From Polaromonas sp. AET17H-212 (GTDB lineage: Bacteria; Pseudomonadota; Gammaproteobacteria; Burkholderiales; Burkholderiaceae_C), in contig NZ_NBZW01000002.1 in assembly GCF_002379085.1 (NCBI RefSeq), positions 248,001-312,000 on the forward strand: a stretch of 64,000 bases of DNA, given 5' to 3'. Numbering within the stretch: the stretch's first letter is position 1; the number at the start of each line of letters is the position of its first letter. The position numbers and the translations under genes were made by a program. The notes under the pieces were generated by a model. That model was given only the letters and a program-made list of their open reading frames with translations. It was not told the origin of the DNA and did no database searches. Of this stretch, positions 18,119-28,453 are shown one piece after another.

Positions 18119-20497
18119 ATGACCGCCAAGAAAACCCTTTCCCACACCCTTGGTTTCCCCCGCATGGGCGCGCACCGCGAGCTGAAACTTGCACTTGAAC
18201 AACACTGGAAAGGCGACATCGATGCGGCGGCGCTGGAGGCCGTCGGCGCCGATCTGCGTGCGCGCCACTGGGTCATCCAGCGCGAAGCTGGGCTGGACTT
18301 TGTCACGGTGGGCGATTTTGCGTTTTATGACCATGTTGCCAACCAGATCCAGCTGCTCGGTTGCGAGCCCGCCCGTTTTGGCTTTGGCGGCGATGAGCCG
18401 GTTTTGTCGCGTTACTTTGCGATGGCACGCGGTGTGCAGGTCGATGCTGAGCACACCTGCGGCCTCGCCTGCAACCACGGCAACACGTCAGAAGGGTCCG
18501 AAGGCGAAACGGCGCTGGAGATGACCAAGTGGTTCGACACCAACTACCACTACCTGGTGCCCGAATTTTCCAGCACCACGCAGTTCAAGCTGGCGAGCCA
18601 CCGGCTGTTTGAGGAAGTGGATCAAGCCCTGCAGGCGGGCCACCCGGTCAAGGCGGTGCTGCTCGGACCTTTGAGCTTTTTGTGGCTGGGCAAGGAGAAG
18701 GAGGCCGGTTTTGACCGCTTCTCGTTGCTTGAGCAACTGCTGCCGGTCTACGAAAACATCCTGGCCCGCTTGAAGGCGCAGGGCGTGCAATGGGTGCAAA
18801 TCGACGAGCCCATCCTGGGCTTGGACTTGCCCGATCACTGGCGCCATGCCTTCGAGCCGGCTTACTCGCGGCTGGCGCGCAGCGCGCCCCCTGTGCTGCT
18901 GGCCACCTACTTTTCGCCGCTGCAGGAAAACCTGCGCCTGGCCTGCCAGTTGCCGGTGGCTGGTCTGCATGTCGATGCGGTGCGCGCCCCCGAAGAACTG
19001 ACCGGCGTGGCCGACTGGCTGCCCAGCCACAAGGTGCTGTCGGTCGGCATCGTCGATGGCCGCAACATCTGGCGCACCGACCCGGACGCGGCGCTGGCCC
19101 GGCTGCGCCCGGTGGCCGACAAGCACCAGGGCGCGCTGTGGATTGCGCCGTCCTGCTCGCTGCTGCATGTGCCCTACAGCCTGCAGGCCGAAGCGACGCT
19201 GGACCCGGAGATCAAGTCCTGGCTGGCCTTTGCCGTTGAAAAACTCGGTGAGCTGCAGACGCTGAAGGCCGTGCTCAATGACGACGCGGCTTCTGTGCAG
19301 GCCGCGCTTGCCGAGGCCCGCAGCGCCTGCGCCGCGCGCCGCAGCAGCCCGCGCGTGCACCGTGCCGATGTCGCCCTGCGCCTGGCCCGCACGACGGCCG
19401 ATGACGACAGACGCGCCTCCGCCTTCCCGCAGCGCCAGGCGGTGCAGGCCGAGCGCTTTGCTTTGCCCTTGCTGCCGACGACCACCATTGGCTCCTTTCC
19501 CCAGACGGCCGACATCCGCGCCGCCCGCGCCGCCTTCAAGCGCGGCCAGCTCGATGAAGCCAGCTACCGCCAGAAAATGCAGGCCGAGATTACCTTGGCC
19601 GTGCGCAAGCAGGAGGCCATTGGCCTGGATGTTCTGGTTCACGGTGAAGCTGAACGCAATGACATGGTCGAGTATTTTGGCGAGCAGCTGGCCGGCTTCA
19701 CCTTCACGACCAATGGCTGGGTGCAGTCCTATGGCTCGCGCTGCGTCAAGCCGCCGGTGATCTACGGCGACGTGTCACGCCCCGCCGCCATGACGGTGGC
19801 GTGGACCACGTACGCTCAGAGCCTTACCCCGCTGCCCATGAAGGGGATGCTCACCGGTCCCATCACCATCCTGCAATGGTCTTTTGTGCGCGACGACCAG
19901 CCGCGCAGCAGCACCGCCCAGCAAATTGCCTGGGCCATTCGCGACGAAGTGCTGGATCTGGAGCGGGCCGGTATAGGCATTATCCAGATCGACGAGCCCG
20001 CCATCCGCGAAGGCCTGCCGCTGCGCCGCGCGGGCTGGAAGGCCTACCTGGAGTGGGCCACCCGCGCCTTTCGCGTCAGCGCCAGCGGCGTGGCCGACCG
20101 GACGCAAATCCACACCCACATGTGCTACTCGGAGTTCAACGACATCCTGCCCGAGATCGCCGCGATGGACGCGGACGTGATCACCATCGAGACCAGCCGC
20201 TCGGGGATGGAGTTGTTGCGCGGCTTTGGTGACTTCAAGTACCCGAACGAGATTGGACCCGGTGTGTACGACATTCACTCGCCACGTGTGCCAAGCGTCC
20301 ACGAAATGATCAATCTCATTCAGAAGGCGGCTGGTGTCGTACCGATAGAGAATCTTTGGGTCAATCCGGACTGTGGCCTCAAGACCCGCGGCTGGCCTGA
20401 AACGGAAGCCGCACTGTTGAACATGATGACGGCTACGAAACTACTGCGCCAAAAGCTGGCACCCAATAGCCAACCCAAAGCAACCGAAGATTCTTGA
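18119..20497 (+). CDS. metE: Cobalamin-independent methionine synthase
   Basis: The 792-residue protein spans both MetE barrels. The N-terminal half opens with [13 protein letters not shown], and the catalytic half with [17 protein letters not shown] (about 457-473). Zinc ligands are visible in [11 protein letters not shown] and in [11 protein letters not shown], both intact. It transfers a methyl group from 5-methyltetrahydropteroyltriglutamate to homocysteine. It is slightly longer than the E. coli enzyme (about 753) but has no break. It is the last cargo gene before traG. Confidence 0.95.
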   Translation: MTAKKTLSHTLGFPRMGAHRELKLALEQHWKGDIDAAALEAVGADLRARHWVIQREAGLDFVTVGDFAFYDHVANQIQLLGCEPARFGFGGDEPVLSRYFAMARGVQVDAEHTCGLACNHGNTSEGSEGETALEMTKWFDTNYHYLVPEFSSTTQFKLASHRLFEEVDQALQAGHPVKAVLLGPLSFLWLGKEKEAGFDRFSLLEQLLPVYENILARLKAQGVQWVQIDEPILGLDLPDHWRHAFEPAYSRLARSAPPVLLATYFSPLQENLRLACQLPVAGLHVDAVRAPEELTGVADWLPSHKVLSVGIVDGRNIWRTDPDAALARLRPVADKHQGALWIAPSCSLLHVPYSLQAEATLDPEIKSWLAFAVEKLGELQTLKAVLNDDAASVQAALAEARSACAARRSSPRVHRADVALRLARTTADDDRRASAFPQRQAVQAERFALPLLPTTTIGSFPQTADIRAARAAFKRGQLDEASYRQKMQAEITLAVRKQEAIGLDVLVHGEAERNDMVEYFGEQLAGFTFTTNGWVQSYGSRCVKPPVIYGDVSRPAAMTVAWTTYAQSLTPLPMKGMLTGPITILQWSFVRDDQPRSSTAQQIAWAIRDEVLDLERAGIGIIQIDEPAIREGLPLRRAGWKAYLEWATRAFRVSASGVADRTQIHTHMCYSEFNDILPEIAAMDADVITIETSRSGMELLRGFGDFKYPNEIGPGVYDIHSPRVPSVHEMINLIQKAAGVVPIENLWVNPDCGLKTRGWPETEAALLNMMTATKLLRQKLAPNSQPKATEDS

Positions 20498-20823
20498 GTT
20501 CTTTGAGCGGGCGTAGTGCAACTGGTTGTCTGACTGACACTCTGGCGCGCAATTTCATGCCAGGGGGACAGCTGCTGCTGCTCTCAATTGTCTTATTGGG
20601 ACGGTGTGGATATGACAGACACCCAGAATTTTCTCCTCGGCAACGCCGGCCGATATTGGCAATGTCTGCGGTCAGTATAAAGGGGGGGGATTGGATTCTC
20701 TTTGACGAACTGCGCTGTGCTACTCGCCCATGGGTATGTGGCGTGACCCTCTGAGGTCAGACTCACATCAGCGCTGCTGCCGTGGTATGCGCAGGCTTGG
20801 AGTCGGTGCATAAGGGGGAAAGT
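20498..20823. other. Gap between metE and traG, cargo right junction
   Basis: No convincing gene is seen in these 326 bases. A plus-strand frame at 20494-20754 encodes 86 residues without recognisable features. There is a run of eight G at 20682-20689 preceded by TATAAA. The junction between cargo and ICE backbone must lie here, but I see no repeat shared with the left junction near 5450-5497. Confidence 0.4.
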
Positions 20824-22845
20824 ATGCCAACAGGCATCCTGTTCGGACAGATAGCTGTAGTGCTCGGCCTCACGCTTGGTGGCCTATGGGTCGCCACCCA
20901 ATGGACGGCGGCAGCGCTGGGCTACCAGGCGCGCCTTGGGCTATCCTGGTTCGACCTGTCTGGCATACCAATCTATCACCCTTGGCAGTTATTCGAATGG
21001 TGGTACTTCTTCGACGCCTACGCACCCGAAGTTTTTCTGCGCGGAGGCATCATCGCGGCATCCAGCGGACTGCTTGCAACCGCTGCCGCCATCGCAATGG
21101 CCGTCTGGCGCTCGCGTCTTGCAAAGCGCGTCACGACCTACGGTTCAGCCCGGTGGGCGGATCCTGAAGAGGTTCGGGCGGCGGGCCTGACCCAACCGGC
21201 TGGCGTGTTCCTCGGCCGACTGAAGACTAAAGAAGGTGGCTACCTTCGTCACGAAGGCCCGGAACACGTGATGGCTTTCGCCCCGACCCGATCAGGCAAG
21301 GGCGTCGGCCTGGTGGTACCAACGCTCTTATCATGGGCTGGCTCCGCCGTTATCCATGACATCAAGGGCGAGAACTGGACCTTGACCGCCGGATGGCGCT
21401 CACGTTTCTCGCAATGCCTGCTGTTCAACCCGACCGATGCCCGCTCTGCTGCGTACAACCCGCTGCTCGAAGTGCGGCGCGGCATGCATGAGGTGCGCGA
21501 CGTGCAGAATATCGCCGACATCCTGGTCGATCCCGAAGGTGCGCTGGAGCGGCGCAACCATTGGGAGAAGACCTCACATGCCCTGTTGGTCGGGGCCATC
21601 CTGCACGTGCTTTACGCCGGTGACGACAAGACTCTACGCGGCGTCGCCAACTTCCTGTCGGATCCAGCCAACCCGTTCGAGATCACGCTGCACCGGATGA
21701 TGACCACACCGCACTTGGGTGACGTCACCCATCCCGTCGTTGCTTCGGCCGCGCGCGAAGTGCTTAACAAGAGCGACAACGAACGTTCCGGTGTTCTCTC
21801 CACCGCCATGAGCTTTCTGGGTCTCTACCGCGACCCCACGGTGGCCGAAGTCACCTCGCGCTGCGACTGGCGCATCGCCGATCTCATTTCAGCGGAGAAC
21901 CCGGTATCGCTGTACCTGGTGGTGCCGCCCTCCGACATCAGCCGCACCAAACCGCTGATCCGGCTGATCCTCAATCAGATCGGCCGACGCCTGACCGAAT
22001 CGCTGGACGGCTCCGACGGCATTGCCAGGAAACACAAGCTGCTCTTGATGCTCGATGAGTTCCCGGCGCTGGGACGCCTGGACTTCTTCGAGTCCGCACT
22101 GGCCTTCATGGCCGGCTACGGTCTGCGCGCCTTCCTGATTGCACAGTCCTTGAACCAGATCGACAAGGCCTACGGCCAGAACCATTCGATCCTCGACAAC
22201 TGCCATGTGCGCATTGCCTTCGCGACCAACGACGAACGCACGGCCAAGCGAATCTCCGAAGCTCTGGGCACGGCCACCGAACTGCGGGCGCAGCGCAACT
22301 ACGCGGGCCACCGGTTGGCCCCGTGGCTGGGGCACCTGATGGTGTCGCGGCAAGAAACCGCACGCCCCTTGCTCACGCCGGGTGAGGTCATGCAGTTGCC
22401 GCCCGATGAAGAAGTTGTGATGGTGTCGGGGCATCCACCGATCAAGGCGGCGAAGCTGCGCTACTACCAGGACAGGAATTTCATGGTCCGGATGCTGGCA
22501 CCGCCGGTGCTTGGGCTGGACGGCTATGCAGACAAACCCATGGCGCGACCAGACGACTGGACCGGATTGGCGATCCCTGCCGTGTCCGAGGCCTTGACTG
22601 CAATCCAGTCGGGTGGCTTTGCCGACGAAGGCGGCTACCAGCTCAAACCTGAATTGGACGTTGCGTTTGATGCACCCACCCCGATGGACATCGACGACCT
22701 GCTGGTGCTCGATGACGAGGACGACATGTCGTTGCAACCGCACAGCCTGAAGCGGGATAGGCGGGACATTGGTGAGACGGACCAAAGAATGCAGCGCAAT
22801 GCGCGACTCGCTGCATTGGACCCGGATGACGGGATTTCACTATGA
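20824..22845 (+). CDS. traG: TraG/VirD4-type coupling protein
   Basis: The 673-residue protein has two N-terminal membrane segments (about 6-32 and 74-94), a Walker A APTRSGKGVG (153-162) and a Walker B LLLMLDEFPALG (about 405-416). It links the relaxase-DNA complex to the Trb secretion channel at the inner membrane. ATG 20824 with GGGGGA upstream is preferred over an in-frame start at 20782. A short acidic tail (DDLLVLDDEDD) ends the protein. The stop overlaps the next gene. Confidence 0.93.
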   Translation: MPTGILFGQIAVVLGLTLGGLWVATQWTAAALGYQARLGLSWFDLSGIPIYHPWQLFEWWYFFDAYAPEVFLRGGIIAASSGLLATAAAIAMAVWRSRLAKRVTTYGSARWADPEEVRAAGLTQPAGVFLGRLKTKEGGYLRHEGPEHVMAFAPTRSGKGVGLVVPTLLSWAGSAVIHDIKGENWTLTAGWRSRFSQCLLFNPTDARSAAYNPLLEVRRGMHEVRDVQNIADILVDPEGALERRNHWEKTSHALLVGAILHVLYAGDDKTLRGVANFLSDPANPFEITLHRMMTTPHLGDVTHPVVASAAREVLNKSDNERSGVLSTAMSFLGLYRDPTVAEVTSRCDWRIADLISAENPVSLYLVVPPSDISRTKPLIRLILNQIGRRLTESLDGSDGIARKHKLLLMLDEFPALGRLDFFESALAFMAGYGLRAFLIAQSLNQIDKAYGQNHSILDNCHVRIAFATNDERTAKRISEALGTATELRAQRNYAGHRLAPWLGHLMVSRQETARPLLTPGEVMQLPPDEEVVMVSGHPPIKAAKLRYYQDRNFMVRMLAPPVLGLDGYADKPMARPDDWTGLAIPAVSEALTAIQSGGFADEGGYQLKPELDVAFDAPTPMDIDDLLVLDDEDDMSLQPHSLKRDRRDIGETDQRMQRNARLAALDPDDGISL

Positions 22846-23318
22846 CTCGGACCCGTCTCAATATCTTCATCGAGCCAGATCATGCCAAGCGGCTGGATCA
22901 GCTCGCCGTGCACAAGGGTGTGTCGAAGTCGGCGGTGATCGCCGCCGCCCTGGCCTCGTTCCTCTCACCGGATGCGGCCGACCAGCGCGAAGCGGCCATG
23001 GGCAAACGGCTGGACCGCCTCTCGCGTCAGTTCGACCGGCTGGAGCGCGATCAGTCCATCCTGATTGAAACGGTGGCGCTTTACATCCGCTACTTCCTGA
23101 CCGTTTCTCTGCCTGTGCCTGAAGGCCAGCAGGATGCGGCTAGAGCCCAGGGCCGCGCCCGCTATGCCCAGTTCATCGAACAGCTCGCCCGTCACATCCA
23201 GCGCGGGCGCAGCCTGGTCCGGGAGGTCCATGAAGAGGTTGCTCCGGATGACCTGGCTTCGCAGGTGACCACACCAGAACAAAAGGAAGGGGAGATATCC
23301 AGTGCTCCACAAGCCTGA
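22842..23318 (+). CDS. CopG-like ribbon-helix-helix protein
   Basis: The first 45 residues of this 158-residue protein (RLNIFIEPDHAKRLDQLAVHKGVSKSAVIAAAL, about 5-37) fit the CopG ribbon-helix-helix fold. The rest is helical and probably coiled-coil. Genes of this kind stand between traG and trbB in Tn4371-like ICEs and may regulate the trb operon; that is inference. It overlaps traG by four bases and trbB by 17. Confidence 0.8.
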   Translation: MTRTRLNIFIEPDHAKRLDQLAVHKGVSKSAVIAAALASFLSPDAADQREAAMGKRLDRLSRQFDRLERDQSILIETVALYIRYFLTVSLPVPEGQQDAARAQGRARYAQFIEQLARHIQRGRSLVREVHEEVAPDDLASQVTTPEQKEGEISSAPQA

Positions 23319-24345
23319 CAGAGACACGGCGGACTGCGGCAGCGCCGCCGTCTCATTGGAGCGCCGCATACGGATGCTGCGCACGGCCATGGGGCCGGAG
23401 ATTGCGGCGGCGTTGGAAGACCCGGAAGTCGTGGAAGTGCTGCTGAACCCGGACGGTTCGCTGTGGCTGGACCGGCTGGGCTCGGGGCGCGCCCCGACCG
23501 GCACCACGCTGCCGCCTGCGGTGGCCGAGCGGATTATTCGCCTGGTGGCGGCACACGTGCGGGCCGAGGTGAATGCCGGGGCACCCATCCTGTCGGCTGA
23601 GCTGCCCGAGACCGGAGATCGCTTTCTGGGGGTGTTGCCGCCGGTGGTGCGTGCGCCCTCGTTTGCGATCCGCAAGCGGGCGCTGCGCATCATGACGCTG
23701 AACCACTACGTGGCCGATGGCATCCTGACCGAAGCGCAAGCGGGGTTTCTTCGCGCTGCCGTGCGCGAGCGGCTCAACATCGTCGTATGTGGCGGCACCA
23801 GCACCGGCAAGACCACGCTCGCCAATGCGTTGCTCAACGAGATTGCCGATACCGGCGACCGGGTCATGATTCTCGAAGACACGGTGGAGCTGCAGTGTCG
23901 ATCCGACGACCACGTGTGCATGCGCACCGAGCCCGGCGTCAGCACCATGGCCGACCTGGTGCGCGCCACGCTGCGCTTGCGGCCAGACCGCGTGGTAGTT
24001 GGCGAAGTACGCGGTGGCGAGGCGCTGGACCTGATCAAGATATGGGGCACCGGCCACCCCGGCGGCATCGCCACCGTGCACGCCGGTTCGGCCCATGGTG
24101 CCTTGGTCCGGCTGGAGCAACTGATCCAGGAGGTCTCGGTCACCGTTCCTCGCGCGCTGATTGCTGAGGCGGTCAACGTCATCGTCTTCATCGCAGGCCG
24201 CGGCCGCCATAGGCGCGTGCAGGAGATTGCGCGCGTCATCGGCTTCGACAGTCACGGCTACCAGCTCAGCACCGAGCTGATGCCTTCGTTTCCTTCCATT
24301 TCATCCGCCACCTTACCTACCGCCACTACCGGAGAACCGTCATGA
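23302..24345 (+). CDS. trbB: TrbB, VirB11-type ATPase
   Basis: The 347-residue hexameric-ATPase family protein has Walker A GGTSTGKT (164-171), an Asp box LEDTVELQC, Walker B RVVVGEVRGGEALD, and a His box TGHPGGIATVHAGS. It powers pilus assembly and DNA transfer. The start is a GTG at 23302 behind an AAGGAAGGGGAG ribosome-binding site within the end of the CopG-like gene. Confidence 0.93.
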   Translation: MLHKPDRDTADCGSAAVSLERRIRMLRTAMGPEIAAALEDPEVVEVLLNPDGSLWLDRLGSGRAPTGTTLPPAVAERIIRLVAAHVRAEVNAGAPILSAELPETGDRFLGVLPPVVRAPSFAIRKRALRIMTLNHYVADGILTEAQAGFLRAAVRERLNIVVCGGTSTGKTTLANALLNEIADTGDRVMILEDTVELQCRSDDHVCMRTEPGVSTMADLVRATLRLRPDRVVVGEVRGGEALDLIKIWGTGHPGGIATVHAGSAHGALVRLEQLIQEVSVTVPRALIAEAVNVIVFIAGRGRHRRVQEIARVIGFDSHGYQLSTELMPSFPSISSATLPTATTGEPS

Positions 24346-24674
24346 CGACTTCACGCATTTCCGTAAAACCAGTCCTTCAGGTCGCCACCATTGGCGCGCT
24401 ATTGCTGACCGTTTCCTTGCCTGCCTTTGCGGCCGGCTCGAACATGCCTTGGGAGGCGCCGCTGCAGTCCATCCTCGAATCGGTTCAAGGACCAGTGGCC
24501 CGCATTGTGGCGGTGATCATCATTATTACCACGGGTCTGACGCTGGCGTTTGGCGACAGCAGCGGTGGCTTTCGCAAGCTGGTGCAGATCGTGTTTGGGC
24601 TGTCGATTGCATTTGCTGCGTCGTCATTCTTCCTGACCTTCTTCAGTTTCTCGGGTGGGGCGGTACTGGCATGA
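24342..24674 (+). CDS. trbC: TrbC, VirB2-type pilin
   Basis: The 110-residue protein has a signal-peptide-like N-terminus ending near LPAFAAG (about residue 31) and two hydrophobic segments separated by a short loop (GDSSGGFRK), the usual pilin layout. It is the likely substrate of TraF. It overlaps trbB and trbD by four bases each. Confidence 0.9.
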   Translation: MTTSRISVKPVLQVATIGALLLTVSLPAFAAGSNMPWEAPLQSILESVQGPVARIVAVIIIITTGLTLAFGDSSGGFRKLVQIVFGLSIAFAASSFFLTFFSFSGGAVLA

Positions 24675-24943
24675 ACGCCGGCACGGCCAACACACCGGGT
24701 TTTGAGGTGCCGCTGCACCGGTCCCTGACCGAGCCCATCCTGCTGGGTGGCGCGCCGCGCACTGTGGCGATTGCCAACGGCACATTGGCTGCTGCGATCG
24801 GGCTGGGCCTGCAACTCTGGTTGCCTGGCCTTGCACTGTGGATCATCGGCCACTCGCTGGCGGTCTGGGGCGCACGCCTGGACCCGCAGTTCATGCCTGT
24901 CTTCGCGCGGCATATCAAGCACCGCGTGCTGCTGGACGTGTGA
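24671..24943 (+). CDS. trbD: TrbD, VirB3-like protein
   Basis: The 90-residue protein has VPLHRSLTEPILLGGAPR and one long hydrophobic segment (about 32-57), the pattern of VirB3/TrbD inner-membrane subunits that work with the VirB4 ATPase encoded next. Confidence 0.9.
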   Translation: MNAGTANTPGFEVPLHRSLTEPILLGGAPRTVAIANGTLAAAIGLGLQLWLPGLALWIIGHSLAVWGARLDPQFMPVFARHIKHRVLLDV

Positions 24944-24965
24944 GGCAAGCCATGGAGAACACAGC

Positions 24966-27434
24966 ATGATGCACCTCGCCGAATACCGCAAACGCCCGGC
25001 CTTGCTGGCCGACTGGCTTCCCTGGGCCGGGCTGGTGGCGCCGGGTGTTGTGCTGAACAAGGATGGTTCGTTCCAGCGCACCGCACGGTTTAGGGGGCCG
25101 GACCTGGACAGCGCGACGCAGGGTGAACTGGTCGCAACCTCTGCACGGCTCAACAACGCGCTGCGCCGACTGGGGTCGGGCTGGGCGCTATTTGTCGAGG
25201 CCGAACGGCGCGAAGCGGCGGACTATCCCGAGTCTTCTTTCCCGGAGCCGCTGTCGTGGCTGGTCGATGAAGAGCGCCGCGCCGCATTCGAGGAGGCCGA
25301 TAGCCACTTCGAAAGCACCTACCACCTGACGCTGGTGTATCTGCCGCCCGAAGAGTCCCAGGCCCGCGCCGCCAAGCTCTTGTACGAGAACACCAAAGCC
25401 CAGGGCGTTGACTGGCGCGAAAGGCTTGACGCCTTTGTGTCCGAGACGGCACGCTTCTTCGGCCTGCTCGAAGGCGTGATACCCGAGATTGGCTGGCTTG
25501 ACGATGGACAGACGCTGACCTACCTGCATGGCTGCGTGTCCACGCGCCGGCATCCGGTGGCTGTGCCCGAGGTGCCGATGCACCTGGACGCCTTGCTGGC
25601 GGACGAGCCGCTGACCGGTGGGCTTGCCCCCATGCTTGGGAATCAGCACCTGCGCGTGCTGTCGGTGCGGGGCTTCCCGACCTCGACCTGGCCGGGTTTA
25701 CTGGATGACCTGAACCGTCTGGGTTTTGCCTACCGCTGGAGCACGCGTTTCCTGTGCCTGGACAAGGCAGAAGCCGAGAAAGAACTGACGCGCTTGCGCC
25801 GCCAGTGGTTCGCCAAGCGCAAGAACATTGTCGCGCTGCTGCGCGAGACCATCTTCCAGCAGGAAAGCCCGCTGGTCGATTCCGATGCGTCCAACAAGGC
25901 GACGGATGCCGATGCTGCCTTGCAGGAACTGGGCAGTGACCAGGTTTCGTTCGGGTATGTGACGGCGACGGTCACGGTGATGGATACGGATGCCACGGCC
26001 GCCGACGAGAAGCTGCGCGCCGTGGAGCGAACCATCCAGGGCCGGGGTTTCGTGACGATCCCTGAGACCTTGAACGCGGTCGATGCCTGGCTGTCGTCGA
26101 TTCCGGGACATGCCTACGCCAATGTGCGCCAACCCATCGTCTCAACCTTGAACCTGGCCCACATGATGCCGGTGTCAGCCGTCTGGGCGGGGCAGGAACG
26201 CAATGCGCACCTGGACGGGCCGCCCCTGATCGTGACGCGCACCGATGGTGCGACACCGTTCCGGCTTGTCACGCACATTGGCGACGTGGGCAATACGCTG
26301 GTGGTCGGCCCCATCGGCATGGGCAAATCGGTGCTGCTGGCCACCTTGGCCATGCAGTTTCGTCGTTATCCGGGTTCACGCATTCTGGCCTTCGACATGG
26401 GGCGTTCGATTCGCGCCACCATCCTCGGGCTGGGCGGTGAGCACTACGACTTGGGGAATGATGGTGGTGCCGAGGGTGCTATTTCCTTCCAGCCGCTGGC
26501 GCGCATTGACCAGGACGGTTATCGCGCCTGGGCGGCGGAATGGATAGCAGGGCGCTTGATTCACGAAGGCGTCCCCGTTGGTCCGGCCGAGAAGGATGCG
26601 GTCTGGTCGGCTTTGAACAGTCTGGCCAGTGCTCCGGTCAATCAGCGCACCATGACGGGTCTGTCGGTGCTGCTGCAATCCAACGCCTTGCGCCAGGCCC
26701 TACAGCCCTATGTGTTGGGTGGTGCGCACGGCAAGCTGCTGGATGCCGACTCGGACAGGCTCGGTTCCGCCGACGTGCAGGGTTTCGAGATGGAAGAGCT
26801 GATGCACAGCAAGGCGGCAATGCTGGCCGTACTGGGTTACCTGTTCGCCCGCTTCGAGGAACGCTTCGACGGGGCACCGACGCTTTTGATTCTGGACGAA
26901 GCCTGGCTGTTCCTTGACGATCCGGTGTTTGCATCGCGCATCCGCCAGTGGTTGAAGACCTTGCGCAAGAGGAATGTGTCGGTGATCTTTGCCACGCAAT
27001 CCCTGGCCGACATCAAGGACTCCGCAATTGCGCCGGCCATCATCGAGAGCTGTACCAGCCGCATCTTCCTGCCTAACCCACAGGCAACCGAACCGCAGAT
27101 TCGCGTCATCTACGAAGGCTTTGGGCTTAACAGCCGGCAGATCGACATCGTCGCGCAGGCGCAACCCAAGCGGGACTACTACTACCAGTCGCGGCTGGGG
27201 AACCGGGTCTTTGATTTGGGACTCGGGCCTGTGGCACTGGCGTTTGCAGGTGCGGCCAAACCCGAGGACCAGCGTGCCATGGATTCGGTGTCGGCATCCG
27301 TCTCACCTGCGGACTTCGCAGCCGCTTGGTTACGTCATCGGGGTCTGGACTGGGCTGCGGACCTGACTCCGTCCTTTCCTCCGTCTCCATCTTTTCCATC
27401 CACACCCTCAACCCCTCAGGAGAACTCGCCATGA
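24966..27434 (+). CDS. trbE: TrbE, VirB4-type ATPase
   Basis: The 822-residue protein has the CagE/VirB4 N-terminal region, Walker A GPIGMGKSVLLA (about residue 447) and Walker B LLILDEAWLFLD (about 640). It drives assembly of the mating-pair channel. ATG 24966 is chosen since MMHLAEYRKRP is the family start; the in-frame stretch upstream overlaps trbD in another frame. The stop overlaps trbJ. Confidence 0.93.
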   Translation: MMHLAEYRKRPALLADWLPWAGLVAPGVVLNKDGSFQRTARFRGPDLDSATQGELVATSARLNNALRRLGSGWALFVEAERREAADYPESSFPEPLSWLVDEERRAAFEEADSHFESTYHLTLVYLPPEESQARAAKLLYENTKAQGVDWRERLDAFVSETARFFGLLEGVIPEIGWLDDGQTLTYLHGCVSTRRHPVAVPEVPMHLDALLADEPLTGGLAPMLGNQHLRVLSVRGFPTSTWPGLLDDLNRLGFAYRWSTRFLCLDKAEAEKELTRLRRQWFAKRKNIVALLRETIFQQESPLVDSDASNKATDADAALQELGSDQVSFGYVTATVTVMDTDATAADEKLRAVERTIQGRGFVTIPETLNAVDAWLSSIPGHAYANVRQPIVSTLNLAHMMPVSAVWAGQERNAHLDGPPLIVTRTDGATPFRLVTHIGDVGNTLVVGPIGMGKSVLLATLAMQFRRYPGSRILAFDMGRSIRATILGLGGEHYDLGNDGGAEGAISFQPLARIDQDGYRAWAAEWIAGRLIHEGVPVGPAEKDAVWSALNSLASAPVNQRTMTGLSVLLQSNALRQALQPYVLGGAHGKLLDADSDRLGSADVQGFEMEELMHSKAAMLAVLGYLFARFEERFDGAPTLLILDEAWLFLDDPVFASRIRQWLKTLRKRNVSVIFATQSLADIKDSAIAPAIIESCTSRIFLPNPQATEPQIRVIYEGFGLNSRQIDIVAQAQPKRDYYYQSRLGNRVFDLGLGPVALAFAGAAKPEDQRAMDSVSASVSPADFAAAWLRHRGLDWAADLTPSFPPSPSFPSTPSTPQENSP

Positions 27435-28159
27435 AGAAGACCTTGCTGGTCGTTGCCACTGCTTTGCTTGTGACCGCGATGCCTGCTGCACAAGCCCAGT
27501 GGGTCGTGTTCGACCCGTCCAATTATTCCCAGAACATCCTGACCGCAGCGCGCACGCTGGAGCAGATCAACAACCAGATCCGGCAGTTACAGAACGAAGC
27601 GCAGATGCTGATGAACCAAGCGCGCAATCTGACGGGTCTGGATTTCAGCGCACTGGCTGACTTGCGGTCCGCTTTGTCCGCGACCAACCAACTGATTCAG
27701 CAGGCGCAGGGCATGGCCTTCAATGTGTCGCAGATGGATGGGGAGTTTTCACGGCTTTACCCGAATGCGTATTCCGCATCTACCTCAGGCGGTCAGATGG
27801 CGCTGGACGCACGGCAGCGTTGGCGCAACTCGCTGGAAGCTCTGCGCACCGCGACCCAGGTGCAGTCGCAGGCGGTACAGAACTTTCGATCCGACGAGCA
27901 GACGCTAACCGACCTGGTGAACCGCAGCCAGTCGGCTGTTGGTGCGCTTCAGGCCACGCAAGCGACTAACCAACTGCTGGCCTTGCAGGCCCGCCAGGCG
28001 ATTCAGGCGCAACAGCTTCAGATCACGCAGGACCGTGCGACTGTCTTGGAGCAGGCACGGCAGGTGGCGGTGCAGGAACGGGCGCGTGAGGTACGCCGAC
28101 GCTTTCAGGGGGAGGGCACGCCTTACACACCGTACACCGTCAACTTTTACAGCAATTGA
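27431..28159 (+). CDS. trbJ: TrbJ, VirB5-like protein
   Basis: The 242-residue protein has a clear signal peptide (cleavage near AAQAQW, about residue 22), followed by long amphipathic helices rich in Gln and Ala (IRQLQNEAQMLMNQARNL), as in TrbJ/VirB5 minor pilus proteins acting in the periplasm. Confidence 0.9.
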   Translation: MKKTLLVVATALLVTAMPAAQAQWVVFDPSNYSQNILTAARTLEQINNQIRQLQNEAQMLMNQARNLTGLDFSALADLRSALSATNQLIQQAQGMAFNVSQMDGEFSRLYPNAYSASTSGGQMALDARQRWRNSLEALRTATQVQSQAVQNFRSDEQTLTDLVNRSQSAVGALQATQATNQLLALQARQAIQAQQLQITQDRATVLEQARQVAVQERAREVRRRFQGEGTPYTPYTVNFYSN

Positions 28160-28169
28160 GAGGATCGCC

Positions 28170-28448
28170 ATGAAACAGCTTTGGATCATTGTCTTTGCGG
28201 TTTCGATATCGCTCACAACGGGCTGCGGTAAATCGACACCGACCGATACAGTCGAATCACTGGTCACGAATCCTGAACGCCTGAAAGAGCTTCGCGCCCA
28301 GTGCAAGGCCGACCACGTCAAGGTGGGGGACGCCATTTGCGCTGCGGTGTCCGAGGCCACGCGGCGGCGCTTCATGGGCGAAGGCAAGTCGCCTTACGCG
28401 AACGATCCCGTGCCGAAACCGGCGCCACCAGCTACCTCGAAAGACTGA
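28170..28448 (+). CDS. EexN/TrbK-like entry-exclusion lipoprotein
   Basis: The 92-residue product has a lipoprotein signal ending in LTTGC (Cys about 19). After it comes a short EexN-like region (VESLVTNPERLKELRAQCKAD, about 30-50) with two more cysteines. Small lipoproteins between trbJ and trbL block uptake of a second copy of the element in related systems. ATG 28170 has a GAGAGGA ribosome-binding site. Confidence 0.8.
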   Translation: MKQLWIIVFAVSISLTTGCGKSTPTDTVESLVTNPERLKELRAQCKADHVKVGDAICAAVSEATRRRFMGEGKSPYANDPVPKPAPPATSKD

Positions 28449-28453
28449 CTGTC

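Noticed and set aside
20494..20754. 86-codon frame overlapping the metE stop
   Set aside because: No ribosome-binding site and no recognisable sequence; reported only as part of the gap before traG.
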